A stretch of DNA of 64,000 nucleotides from Bradyrhizobium sp. SSBR45G (GTDB taxonomy: Bacteria; Pseudomonadota; Alphaproteobacteria; Rhizobiales; Xanthobacteraceae): positions 56,173-120,172 of the forward strand of contig NZ_BSCT01000026.1 of assembly GCF_030159255.1 (NCBI RefSeq), written 5' to 3'. Positions 36,431 to 44,764 of the stretch are shown here, piece after piece; position 1 is the stretch's first letter; each line of letters starts with the position of its first letter. A program made the position numbers and the translations under genes. The notes beneath the pieces are model-generated. The model saw only the letters and a program-made list of their open reading frames with translations. It was not told the DNA's origin and made no database searches.

Positions 36431-36445
36431 CGATCAGCCCGGCGA

Positions 36446-36940
36446 TCAGGCCGCGGCTTCGTAGTTGACCGCAGTCTCCGCGATCTTGGTCAGGGTCTCA
36501 TCGGTCTTGCGCTCTTCGTTCAGCGTCTGGTCGAGCAGCTTGGCCGCCTTCGGGATGTTGAGCTTGAGCGCCCAGGCCTTCAGCGTGCCATAGCGCGACA
36601 TCTCGTAATGCTCCACCGCCTGGGCGGCGGCCAAGAGACCGGCGTCGAGCGCCTGCGTGCCCTTGTACTCGTCCATGATCTCCTTGCCCTCGTCGATGAT
36701 GCCCTCGATCGCATCGCACTTCTTGCCGCGGGCCGGCTTGCCGAGCATTTCGAAGATCTGCTCGAGGCGCTCGATCTGGCCTTCGGTCTCGTCCTGGTGC
36801 TTGAGGAAGGCGGCCTGCAGCTTGTCGGACTGGGCGGCCTTGGCCATCTTCGGCAGGGTCTTCAGGATCTGCTTCTCGGCGTAGTAGATGTCCTTGAGCG
36901 TATCAAGGAAGAGTTCGTTGAGATCCTTCTCGGCAGGCAT
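36446..36940 (-). CDS. ferritin-like protein, YciE/YciF family (DUF892)
   Basis: A 164-residue four-helix-bundle protein of the DUF892 type. It opens with LNELFLDTLKDIYYAEKQILKTLPKMAKAA and carries the carboxylate/His pairs of a di-iron site (ETEGQIERLEQIF, AVEHYEMSRYGTL). The family is associated with stress in many bacteria. A candidate EcfG promoter lies upstream (36970-36994). GGGAG lies just before ATG 36940. It converges on the ArsB-like gene with a 15-bp gap. Confidence 0.93.
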   Translation of the reverse strand: MPAEKDLNELFLDTLKDIYYAEKQILKTLPKMAKAAQSDKLQAAFLKHQDETEGQIERLEQIFEMLGKPARGKKCDAIEGIIDEGKEIMDEYKGTQALDAGLLAAAQAVEHYEMSRYGTLKAWALKLNIPKAAKLLDQTLNEERKTDETLTKIAETAVNYEAAA

Positions 36941-36969
36941 GGTAAACTCCCTGGTTGTTGCGCGCCGAC

Positions 36970-36994
36970 AACCGGGGAGCGTGGTGCTTGTTCC
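36970..36994 (-). promoter_or_regulatory. EcfG-type promoter (GGAAC-N16-GGTT) for the ferritin-like gene
   Basis: On the minus strand GGAAC (36990-36994), 16 bp, GGTT (36970-36973), 29 bp before the start codon. The -10 has G for the usual C in the first place, otherwise consensus. DUF892 proteins are common members of alphaproteobacterial stress regulons. Confidence 0.62.
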
Positions 36995-37142
36995 TCACAT
37001 CAGCTGCCGCAACGGCAATAATCATTCCGCTGCGCAGCATTCACGCGCCTCCCTCTTGTAACGAAACCGTCATGCGGCAAAACTAAACCTTCGCCATGCG
37101 GCGAGACGCCGCGATTCCGCCGATGCTTTTCAGGAGTTTTAA

Positions 37143-38999
37143 ATGCGCCGCCCGCTCGTCCTGCTGTGCGCCGGACTGACCCTGCTGTCGTCCAGCGCCG
37201 CATTTGCGCAGAACGCCTCCCCCCATAACCTGATCCTGTTCATTCCCGACGGCCTGCGGGCGCTGAAGGTCACCCCGGACACCGCCCCGGCCATGGCGGC
37301 CGTCCGCGACAAGGGCGTCAACTTCAAGAACTCGCATTCGCTGTTTCCGACCTTCACGATGGCCAATGGCTCGGCGATGGCGACCGGCCATTATCTCGGC
37401 GACACCGGCACGTTCTCGAACACGATCTTCACCGGCTACACCTCGGCGCCCGCCGGCGATACCGTCGTGCCCTTCATCGAGAACGACGCCGTGCTCGGCG
37501 ACATCGACGAGCATTTCAATGGCGACTACCTCAACGAGGACACGATCCTGAAGCTCGCCCGCAAGGCCGGCTATTCGACGGCCGCGATCGGCAAGCTCGG
37601 CCCGACCTATCTGTTCGACCACACCGCCTGCCCCTGCAAGCCGGGCGCGACCTCCTCGATCGTGATCGACGATTCCACCGGCGGCAAGAACGGCGTGGCC
37701 GTGACCGACGAGGTCAAGGAGGCCATGACCAAGGCCGGGCTGCCGACCGCAACGCCGCCGCGCGGCGACAACGGCAAGGCCGGCGACGCCAAGACGCCGG
37801 GCACGACATCGGCCAACGTGCCGCAGCAGGCCTACATGGTCGATGTGGCCACCAAGGTGGTGCTGCCGATGTTCAAGGCGCGCAACAAGCCGTTCGTGCT
37901 GGTGTTCTGGTCGCGCGATCCCGACGGCAGCCAGCACAATCACGGCGACAGCCTCAACACCATCACGCCTGGAATCAACGGCCCGACCTCGATGGCCGGC
38001 ATCAGGAACGCCGACGACAATCTGGCGGCGCTGCGCAAGGCGCTCGACGATCTCGGGCTGGCGGCTTCGACCAACATCATGGTGCAGGCCGACCACGGCT
38101 TCTCAACCATCTCCAAGGAGAGCAAGACCAGTCCCTCGGCCAAGGTCAGCTATGACGACACGCCGAAGGATTTCCTGCCGATGGGCTTTTTGGCGCTCGA
38201 CCTCGCCAAGGCGCTCGACCTGCCGCTGTTCGATCCGAACGACAAGAACGCGGCAGTACCCGCCGGCAAACACCCGAAGGCCGGCAACGGCGTGCTCGGC
38301 AAGGATCCGACCAAGCCCGATCTCGTCGTCGCCACCAATGGCGGCTCGGACCTGATCTATCTGCCGAACAACGACAGGAAGCTCGCCCGCCGCACCATCA
38401 AGGCACTGCTCGAGCAGGACTACGTCTCCGGCATCTTCGTCGATGACAAGCTCGGCGAGATCCCCGGCACGCTGCCGCTGTCGGTCGTCAATCTCGACGG
38501 CAAGGCCGTGACGCCGCATCCGGCGGTCGTCGTCAACTTCCGCTCCTATGTCGCGCCGGGCTGCGACGTACCGAGCAACTGCTCGGTCGAGGTCGCCGAT
38601 ACCGTGCTGCGCCAGGGCCAGGGCATGCACGGCTCGTTCAGCCGCGGCGATACCTACAACTTCATGGCCGCCATCGGTCCCGACTTCAAGTCGGGCTTCG
38701 TCGATCCGCTGCCCGTCAGCAACGCCGACGTCGGCATCACCGCCGCCAAGCTGCTCGACCTCAAGACCAAGCCGAATGGCAAGCTGATCGGCCGCGTCAT
38801 GACCGAGGCAATGCCGAATGGCGCGACGCCGAAGGCCACGACCGACGTCATCAAGTCGGATCCCGCCGCCGGCGGCCTGCGCACGGTGCTGAAGCTGCAG
38901 CGCGTCGGCCAGCAGCGCTATTTCGACGTTGCCGGCTTCCCCGGCCGCACGGTTGGGCTCGACGAAGAGGCGCCGAAACAGAAGGCGGCGGCGAAGTAA
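37143..38999 (+). CDS. secreted alkaline-phosphatase-superfamily (nucleotide pyrophosphatase-like) protein
   Basis: A 618-residue exported protein. The signal peptide is MRRPLVLLCAGLTLLSSSAAFA. The catalytic core follows: LILFIPDGLRA (metal Asp), then SLFPTFTMANGSAMATGHY with the probable Thr nucleophile, GTFSN, and QADHGFSTI for the second metal site. This is the type I phosphodiesterase/nucleotide pyrophosphatase pattern. A cysteine pair (TACPC; CDVPSNC) suggests disulphides. AGGAG lies 8 bases before the ATG. It may free phosphate or sulphate from organic esters in the periplasm. Confidence 0.86.
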   Translation: MRRPLVLLCAGLTLLSSSAAFAQNASPHNLILFIPDGLRALKVTPDTAPAMAAVRDKGVNFKNSHSLFPTFTMANGSAMATGHYLGDTGTFSNTIFTGYTSAPAGDTVVPFIENDAVLGDIDEHFNGDYLNEDTILKLARKAGYSTAAIGKLGPTYLFDHTACPCKPGATSSIVIDDSTGGKNGVAVTDEVKEAMTKAGLPTATPPRGDNGKAGDAKTPGTTSANVPQQAYMVDVATKVVLPMFKARNKPFVLVFWSRDPDGSQHNHGDSLNTITPGINGPTSMAGIRNADDNLAALRKALDDLGLAASTNIMVQADHGFSTISKESKTSPSAKVSYDDTPKDFLPMGFLALDLAKALDLPLFDPNDKNAAVPAGKHPKAGNGVLGKDPTKPDLVVATNGGSDLIYLPNNDRKLARRTIKALLEQDYVSGIFVDDKLGEIPGTLPLSVVNLDGKAVTPHPAVVVNFRSYVAPGCDVPSNCSVEVADTVLRQGQGMHGSFSRGDTYNFMAAIGPDFKSGFVDPLPVSNADVGITAAKLLDLKTKPNGKLIGRVMTEAMPNGATPKATTDVIKSDPAAGGLRTVLKLQRVGQQRYFDVAGFPGRTVGLDEEAPKQKAAAK

Positions 39000-39036
39000 T
39001 CAGATAGCCAACGCAGTGAAATAACCAACCGCGTAC

Positions 39037-39068
39037 CACCCGGGTGAGCGTCAGCGACAACCCGGGTG
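39037..39068. terminator. hairpin after the phosphatase gene
   Basis: CACCCGGGT (39037-39045) pairs perfectly with ACCCGGGTG (39060-39068) around a 14-nt loop, 37 bp past the phosphatase stop. No T-run follows, so it may be a Rho-independent-like structure or part of a repeat. Confidence 0.4.
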
Positions 39069-39116
39069 ATCTCGTCCCGCAAGTCGTTTCGCTCCTGCGG
39101 GCCCCCGCTCTCTCCG

Positions 39117-39192
39117 CGTCATTGCGAGCGTAGCGAAGCAATCCAGAATCCCGCGCACCGCCCTGGATTGCTTCGCTGCGCTCGCAATGACG
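39117..39192. repeat. dispersed palindromic repeat, copy 3 (most compact)
   Basis: CGTCATTGCGAG…GCGAAGCAATCCAG…CTGGATTGCTTCGC…CTCGCAATGACG: the ends and inner blocks are inverted copies of each other in 76 bp. It lies in the gap between two convergent genes. Confidence 0.82.
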
Positions 39193-39251
39193 CGTGGAAA
39201 CACGAGCTCTCCCGTGCGGAGCTGCGCCCATCATGCTGCATCACGCCACCC

Positions 39252-40376
39252 TCACCGCGCCACGTCGAGCGCCACCCGGACCTCGATCGTCTTGCCGGCG
39301 CGGAGCACGCGCAGCACGGCACGGTCCCCCGGCGACTTGCCCTCCAATGCGCGTGTCATGTCGTCGGGCGAATCCATCTTCTGCCCGTCGATCGCCAGCA
39401 GCACGTCGCCGAGCACGAAGCCGCCGTCGCGGCTCAGCCGCGCCGGAATGAGCCCCGCCTTCTCGGCTGCCGAATCCGGCTCGACGTCGAGCACGAACAC
39501 GCCGGAGAGGCCTAGGCGCGCCGACAGCGCCTCATTGGCCTTGGGATCGGTGCGGATGCCGAGGCTCGGGCTGACATAGCGTCCCGCCGCGATCAGCCGC
39601 GGTACGATGCGGTTGACCTTGTCGACGGGCACGGCGAAGCCGATGCCGGCAGATGCTCCCGACGGACTGTAGATCGCGGTGTTGACGCCGATCAGCCGTC
39701 CCGCGCTGTCGAGCAGCGGCCCGCCTGAATTGCCGGGATTGATCGCGGCATCGGTCTGGATCAGGCCGTTGAGGACGCGATCCTGCGTGACCTGCAGGTT
39801 GCGGTTGAGCGCCGAGACGATGCCGGTGGTCAGCGTGCTGTTGAGGCCGAAGGGATTGCCGATCGCGAACACCTTCTGTCCGACCTTGAGATCGGCGCTG
39901 GTGCCGATCGGCAGCGGCTTCGGCCGGTCCACGCCGACGCCGATCACGAGCACGGCGAGATCATTCTCCGGATTGGCGCCGACCAGGGCGGCACGGAACG
40001 AGCGTCCGTCGGTGAGGCTCACCAGCGCTTCCGTCGCGCCTTCGATGACGTGATAGTTGGTGACGACGTGGCCGAGTTCGTCCCACACGAAGCCCGAGCC
40101 GGTGCCTGAGCGCTCCCCCTGCGCGTTCCCCGTCCAGGGATTGACCGACTGCTGGACCGTCGTGATGAACACCACCGAGCCGCTGCGGCTCTCGAACAGC
40201 GCGATCGTGCTCTTCTCATCCGACGCGAGATCGCCGCGCGGCGTGATGTCGCGGGGCTTGGAACGCAGGCCGAGCAGCTCCGCCTGGATCAACGGAAAGG
40301 TCTGCCAGGCCATCATGAGCAGCAGCGCCGTCGCCGCCACCGCAAGAAGACGCGCGGGAAAGCTCCATTGCCTCAT
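39252..40376 (-). CDS. HtrA/DegP-like serine protease (S1C) with one PDZ domain
   Basis: A 374-residue envelope protease. An N-terminal signal anchor (LLAVAATALLLMMAWQTF) is followed by a trypsin-like domain with the complete triad H109 (TNYHVIEG), D139 (ENDLAVL) and S217 (NPGNSGGPL), and a C-terminal PDZ domain (VLDVEPDSAAEKAGL, GDVLLAIDGQ). One PDZ and an uncleaved anchor make it DegS-like in layout. It would degrade or cleave misfolded periplasmic proteins. Confidence 0.93.
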   Translation of the reverse strand: MRQWSFPARLLAVAATALLLMMAWQTFPLIQAELLGLRSKPRDITPRGDLASDEKSTIALFESRSGSVVFITTVQQSVNPWTGNAQGERSGTGSGFVWDELGHVVTNYHVIEGATEALVSLTDGRSFRAALVGANPENDLAVLVIGVGVDRPKPLPIGTSADLKVGQKVFAIGNPFGLNSTLTTGIVSALNRNLQVTQDRVLNGLIQTDAAINPGNSGGPLLDSAGRLIGVNTAIYSPSGASAGIGFAVPVDKVNRIVPRLIAAGRYVSPSLGIRTDPKANEALSARLGLSGVFVLDVEPDSAAEKAGLIPARLSRDGGFVLGDVLLAIDGQKMDSPDDMTRALEGKSPGDRAVLRVLRAGKTIEVRVALDVAR

Positions 40377-40477
40377 CTCGAGGTCTCCGTGCTCGGTCTC
40401 ATCACGGCCGATTGATTCACCAGCGCGCCCGCCTCATCAAGAGGCTGGAGCCGAGCAAGCCTCGACACGCCGAGAGC

Positions 40478-40512
40478 ACAAAAAGCAAAAAGCGCGATGA
40501 TGCCATCGCGCT
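40478..40512 (-). terminator. Rho-independent terminator
   Basis: On the minus strand AGCGCGATG-GCAT-CATCGCGCT, a 9-bp perfect stem with a 4-nt loop, is followed by TTTTTGCTTTTTG. It lies 30 bp past the stop of the 192-residue hypothetical gene and insulates the HtrA gene behind it. Confidence 0.85.
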
Positions 40513-40542
40513 CTTCGCATTCGCTGAGGGTCGGAGGACGGA

Positions 40543-41121
40543 TTACATCCCGATATCGATCATCGAGGGCAGTTGCGCCAGCGGCAGCACGGTGACGCCG
40601 ACCAGGGTCGCAACCATCGCCATCAGCGCGCGGTTGCGGTTGCCCTGGCGCTTGCCGCGCATCTGCTTGGCGACCCACTCCAGCGCATCGCTGCGCAGGC
40701 CGCGCGCATTGGCCGGCGCCCAGCTCTCGATCGCCGTGTCCGGCGACAGCGCGACGCTGCGCGGCGGCACCGGCAGGCCCGAAGCTGCGGCGGTGTGGTG
40801 CGCGATCGCCTTGGCGAGCAGATCCTCGAAACGGCCGTCGTCCTTCCGCTCGGTCGCGGCAGCATCGATTTCGAACAGGGCCTCGGCCTCGGCGCGGCTG
40901 ACCGGCGCGTCATTGATCGCAGCAGCAGTCAGGATACGCGCACACCAGGCGGCGTCATCGGCATCGAGGACACGGGAGAAATGGACGCGTCCCGCAGTGG
41001 TCGGGCCTTCCCCGGTGATCACGCCGTCGCGCACGATGGCGAGCGCGGACGCAGCACTTTCACAGGAGGACGGCTCGAGACCATCAAGGGCGCCGATGGC
41101 TTTTGGGGCAGAGGCAGACAT
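40543..41121 (-). CDS. hypothetical protein with C-terminal membrane segment
   Basis: A 192-residue protein with an acidic, alanine-rich body and a basic stretch (KQMRGKRQGNRNRA) just before a single C-terminal hydrophobic segment (ALMAMVATLVGVTVLPLAQL), so probably tail-anchored with the body in the cytoplasm. I do not recognise the family. A clear terminator follows. Confidence 0.72.
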   Translation of the reverse strand: MSASAPKAIGALDGLEPSSCESAASALAIVRDGVITGEGPTTAGRVHFSRVLDADDAAWCARILTAAAINDAPVSRAEAEALFEIDAAATERKDDGRFEDLLAKAIAHHTAAASGLPVPPRSVALSPDTAIESWAPANARGLRSDALEWVAKQMRGKRQGNRNRALMAMVATLVGVTVLPLAQLPSMIDIGM

Positions 41122-41485
41122 GTTCTCTTCTCAGTTGCTGTGTTGACCCACCTTGTCGGTCCGCGTCTGAACGAGTGGTTAACGGTTCGAAACGGCCTTG
41201 TGGGTTTTTGTATCGGTTGCCGATTAGCCGCAGTGACCTCGATCACGGTTCAAAGCGGCTGGCTGCGGGGGCGGCGTGTTGCGACCGAGACATGGCGAAA
41301 TCTGGGCAGCCGGTAGTCTCACGGATGTTTCCCCGCACCCGCGGAACTCAAAAGAACGTGTTGCGCGCTTGAGCTGAAATGGAAAAATTTTCTCTTTTCT
41401 CCGGAACGGTTCCCTTCATGGGAGGTATTTCCTATAGTGATTAGAAGAATTTATACGCCCTCCTGCAATGGAATTGAGGATACCC
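41122..41485. other. intergenic region upstream of peroxiredoxin
   Basis: 364 bp between two divergent genes. It contains A/T-rich sequence and GGAAC-G-GTTCC at about 41402-41412, an 11-bp palindrome. A TATAGT -10 candidate lies near 41433. I saw no gene and no full EcfG promoter. Confidence 0.4.
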
Positions 41486-42145
41486 ATGGCTCTCCAGATC
41501 GGCTCAGTCGCCCCGGACTTCGACGCGCAAACCACCGAAGGCAAGATCAAATTCCACGACTGGATCGGCGACAGCTGGGCGCTGCTGTTCTCGCACCCCA
41601 AGGATTTCACCCCGGTCTGCACCACCGAGCTCGGCGCGCTCGCCCGGCTGAAGCCGGAGTTCGACAAGCGCGGCGTCAAGCTGCTGGGCCTGTCGGTCGA
41701 TCCGGTCGACAAGCATGCGCAGTGGTCGGAGGACATTCGCGAGACGCAGGGTACGGCGCCGAACTACCCGATGATCGGCGACACCGACTACAACGTCTCC
41801 AAGCTCTATGACATGCTTCCGGCCGCAGTCTCCGGCGATCCGGCCAAGCGCACCGCCGCCGACAACCTGACCGTCCGCAACGTTTTCATCATCGGCCCGG
41901 ACAAGAAGATCAAGCTGATCCTGGTCTATCCCATGACCACGGGCCGCAACTTCCAGGAAATTCTCCGCGTCATCGACTCGCTGCAACTGACCGCCAAGCA
42001 CCGTGTCGCGACGCCTGCCGACTGGAAACAGGGCGAGGACGTCATCATCGCCGGCTCGGTGTCCGACGACGAGGCCAAGACGATCTACCCGAACGGCTGG
42101 AAGGCGCCGAAGCCGTATCTGCGCGTGGTGCCGCAGCCGAAGTAA
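41486..42145 (+). CDS. 1-Cys peroxiredoxin (Prx6 type)
   Basis: A 219-residue peroxiredoxin that reduces hydroperoxides. The peroxidatic cysteine is C45 in KDFTPVCTTELG; there is no resolving cysteine near the C-terminus, and the long C-terminal arm (RVATPADWKQGEDVIIAGSV) is typical of Prx6. I chose ATG 41486 with GAGGA upstream; an in-frame ATG 18 bp earlier is less likely. It is monocistronic. Confidence 0.93.
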   Translation: MALQIGSVAPDFDAQTTEGKIKFHDWIGDSWALLFSHPKDFTPVCTTELGALARLKPEFDKRGVKLLGLSVDPVDKHAQWSEDIRETQGTAPNYPMIGDTDYNVSKLYDMLPAAVSGDPAKRTAADNLTVRNVFIIGPDKKIKLILVYPMTTGRNFQEILRVIDSLQLTAKHRVATPADWKQGEDVIIAGSVSDDEAKTIYPNGWKAPKPYLRVVPQPK

Positions 42146-42492
42146 CGACAGCAAACGAAGTTCGCTGACATCATCCCGGGGCGCCATCGTGCGCCCCGGC
42201 TCTCCTCTGACCTTCTAGGCGATCGCGGGCGATCCTCACCGCTCACGTGGACAACACCGCTAACCGGCCGATCCAGATCCTCACCATCTCGGTCCCGACG
42301 TGCCCGGCGAAGGGCTTCTTCGTTCACGCGCACGACAACCGTGGCCGCATGTCGTATTTATACGTATCCGCCAGTCCATCGTCATTGCGCAAAATTTAAC
42401 TCTAACTGAAGGATTCTGATCATGCGTCAGCTTGGCGCGTGGCGCGGTTGCCGTCTGCGGCCGCCGCCGGATCAATTTATTTGGAGTGAAGC
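42146..42492. other. intergenic region between peroxiredoxin and chemoreceptor
   Basis: 347 bp without a recognisable gene. The last 75 bp contain a short open frame (from ATG 42422, overlapping the chemoreceptor start) that has a plausible ribosome site but no protein-like character. I see nothing else of note. Confidence 0.4.
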
Positions 42493-44199
42493 ATGGAGTT
42501 CATGGGTCGTTTCCGCATTCTCACCAAGGTCCTTTCGATCGTCATTCTGCTGAGCGCAGTGGCTGCAGCCATGGCCTGGCTGGGCATTGCCTCATTGCGC
42601 GACCTCAGTGAGAAGGCCGATGTCATGGCATCAGCGTCCAAGCGCGCGCTCCTGGCGGCCCGGGTCAACCAGAACGTCATCGCGCTGAACCGCGCCGAGT
42701 TTCGCAGCGCGCTCGATCCGAGTGACGAGAACAGGCTTGCCGCGCGCGAGGTGATCCAGACCCAGCTCAAGCAATATGACGAACGCTTCGCCCTGGTGAG
42801 CGAGACCGTGGACGAGAAGGCGAAGGCCATGCTGCCCGAGGTGAAGGAGGCCTTCACGGCCTACAAGAGTCAGCTCGACAAGACGCTGGCCGTGGTCGAC
42901 GCGGAGAAGTCCAGCGGTGTCAGCGACAGCGCCGTGCGCCTGCGCGAGAGCGCGATGAAGAGCCGTGCCGCCGCGGAGAATTTGCAGACCAAAGTCCGCG
43001 CGGTGGCCGACCGCCTCAACGCCCGGGTCGAGGAAAAGGCGAAGGAGGCTCACGATCAGTATGAGGCGACGTCTCGCCACCTCATCATCCTCGCTGCGGT
43101 CGGCATCGCGTTCAGCGGCATGCTTGGCTTTCTGATCGGCCAGTTCGGTATCGTGAAGCCGATCCGCGCCATCGTCGCTCTGCTGCAGCAGCTTGCCGGC
43201 GGCAACTACGACATTGCCGTGCATTCGACCGACCGCACGGACGAGATCGGCGACGTCGCCAGGACGGCCGAGGTCTTCAAGGAGAACGGGCTCGCCAAGC
43301 TCCGCATGGAGGCCGAGCAGAAAGAAATAGAGCGGCGCAGCGCCGAGCAGCGCAAGGCCGACATGCACAGGCTCGCGGACAATTTCGAAAGCGCCGTCGG
43401 CGAGATCATCAGGACGGTCTCGTCGGCCTCGACCGAGCTCGAGGCGTCGGCGGGATCGTTAACCTCCACCGCCACCCGCTCGCAGCGGCTCGCAACCACC
43501 GTGGCCGCCGCCTCGGAGGAAGCCTCCACCAACGTGCAGTCGGTGGCGTCGGCCACCGAGGAGCTCACCTCCTCGGTCAATGAGATCAGCCGCCAGGTGC
43601 AGGAATCGGCCCGCATGGCTGGCGACGCGGTGGGACAGGCACGACGCACCAATGAGCGGGTCGGCGAGCTGTCGAAGGCCGCCGCGCGCATCGGCGATGT
43701 CGTGGAGCTCATCAACACGATTGCAGGCCAGACCAACCTCTTGGCGCTCAACGCCACGATCGAGGCGGCGCGCGCTGGCGAAGCCGGGCGCGGCTTCGCC
43801 GTCGTCGCCTCCGAGGTCAAGGCACTCGCGGAACAGACGGCAAAGGCGACCGGCGAAATCGGCCACCAGATTTCCAGCATCCAAGGCGCGACCCAGGACT
43901 CCGTCGCCGCCATCCGCGAGATTTCCGGAACCATCGAACGCCTGTCCGAGATCGCCTCGACGATCGCAGCCGCAGTCGAGGAGCAAGGCGCGGCCACCCA
44001 GGAGATCTCACGCAACGTGCAGCAGGCGGCCCAGGGCACGCATGAGGTCTCGTCCAACGTCTCGGCGGTGCAGCAGGGCGCCAGCGAGACCGGATCGGCC
44101 TCCTCCCAGGTGCTGTCGGCAGCCAAGACGCTGTCGAGCGACAGCAACAAGCTGCGCTCGGAAGTCGGCCGCTTCCTGCAGACCGTGAGGGCGGCCTAG
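42493..44199 (+). CDS. methyl-accepting chemotaxis protein
   Basis: A 568-residue chemoreceptor. Membrane segment 1 at about residues 8-30, a periplasmic four-helix-bundle sensor (about 31-195, Ala/Lys/Glu-rich), membrane segment 2 (LIILAAVGIAFSGMLGFLIG), a HAMP domain, and a long coiled-coil signalling domain with the hairpin tip GQTNLLALNATIEAARAGEAGRGFAVVASEVKALAEQT. No CheR-tethering pentapeptide is seen at the C-terminus. GGAG lies about 9 bases before ATG 42493. The ligand is unknown; no che genes are adjacent. Confidence 0.94.
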   Translation: MEFMGRFRILTKVLSIVILLSAVAAAMAWLGIASLRDLSEKADVMASASKRALLAARVNQNVIALNRAEFRSALDPSDENRLAAREVIQTQLKQYDERFALVSETVDEKAKAMLPEVKEAFTAYKSQLDKTLAVVDAEKSSGVSDSAVRLRESAMKSRAAAENLQTKVRAVADRLNARVEEKAKEAHDQYEATSRHLIILAAVGIAFSGMLGFLIGQFGIVKPIRAIVALLQQLAGGNYDIAVHSTDRTDEIGDVARTAEVFKENGLAKLRMEAEQKEIERRSAEQRKADMHRLADNFESAVGEIIRTVSSASTELEASAGSLTSTATRSQRLATTVAAASEEASTNVQSVASATEELTSSVNEISRQVQESARMAGDAVGQARRTNERVGELSKAAARIGDVVELINTIAGQTNLLALNATIEAARAGEAGRGFAVVASEVKALAEQTAKATGEIGHQISSIQGATQDSVAAIREISGTIERLSEIASTIAAAVEEQGAATQEISRNVQQAAQGTHEVSSNVSAVQQGASETGSASSQVLSAAKTLSSDSNKLRSEVGRFLQTVRAA

Positions 44200-44226
44200 A
44201 GCCGCTTAAAGTCTGTCATCCTCTTG

Positions 44227-44254
44227 CAACGCCGCAGCAGACGCTGCGGCGTTG
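44227..44254. terminator. strong hairpin between convergent genes
   Basis: CAACGCCGCAGC-AGAC-GCTGCGGCGTTG is a perfect 12-bp stem with a 4-nt loop between the chemoreceptor and DUF2177 genes. It probably ends transcription from both sides, though no clear T-run follows. Confidence 0.65.
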
Positions 44255-44288
44255 TCGTCTGCGACAGGTGCAGGTGCGAGCGCGGCCT

Positions 44289-44690
44289 TCAAGCCCGCGG
44301 CGTGACCCAATCCGCAATCAACAGTCCGACCGTGGCCGAGACCGCGGTGACGAACACGCCCCAGCTGATGTCCATGGCCACCACGGCCCAGGTCCACTGC
44401 TTGAGCATTGCGAGCGAGGTCAGCTCGAAGGTCGCATAGCAGAACAGGCCGAACAGCGCGCCGTAGAGCAACGTGGAGCGCCAATTCGCATCCGCCGATG
44501 CGCTGACGAAGATCAGCACGCCCACGACATAGAGCAGATAGAACAGCACGGCCGGGACCGGGCGGACCTCGCCGAGCATCTCGCCGACCTGCGACTGGAA
44601 GAAGCCTTTGGCAACGATGCTCAGGAACGGGATGTCGAAGCCGAGCAGCACGGCCAGGGTCGCAAAATACAGAACGGCGTACCGGCTCAT
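44289..44690 (-). CDS. DUF2177 family membrane protein
   Basis: A 133-residue inner-membrane protein with four hydrophobic segments (YAVLYFATLAVLLGFDIPFL; VLFYLLYVVGVLIFVSA; LLYGALFGLFCYATFELT; VVAMDISWGVFVTAVSATVGLLIADW), matching the DUF2177 pattern. Function unknown. I chose ATG 44690 because GGGAGA lies upstream; an in-frame ATG at 44708 is an alternative. Confidence 0.85.
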   Translation of the reverse strand: MSRYAVLYFATLAVLLGFDIPFLSIVAKGFFQSQVGEMLGEVRPVPAVLFYLLYVVGVLIFVSASADANWRSTLLYGALFGLFCYATFELTSLAMLKQWTWAVVAMDISWGVFVTAVSATVGLLIADWVTPRA

Positions 44691-44764
44691 GCGCGGCGTC
44701 TCCCTCATGTTCGCTGATCGGCAGCCTGGCCGACCCCAGCTCCCGCGCCCAGGCCAGATGCAGG

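Noticed and set aside
42422..42553. Short open frame overlapping the chemoreceptor start as a leader peptide
   Set aside because: Composition is not convincing, and it overlaps a gene whose own ribosome site explains the start.
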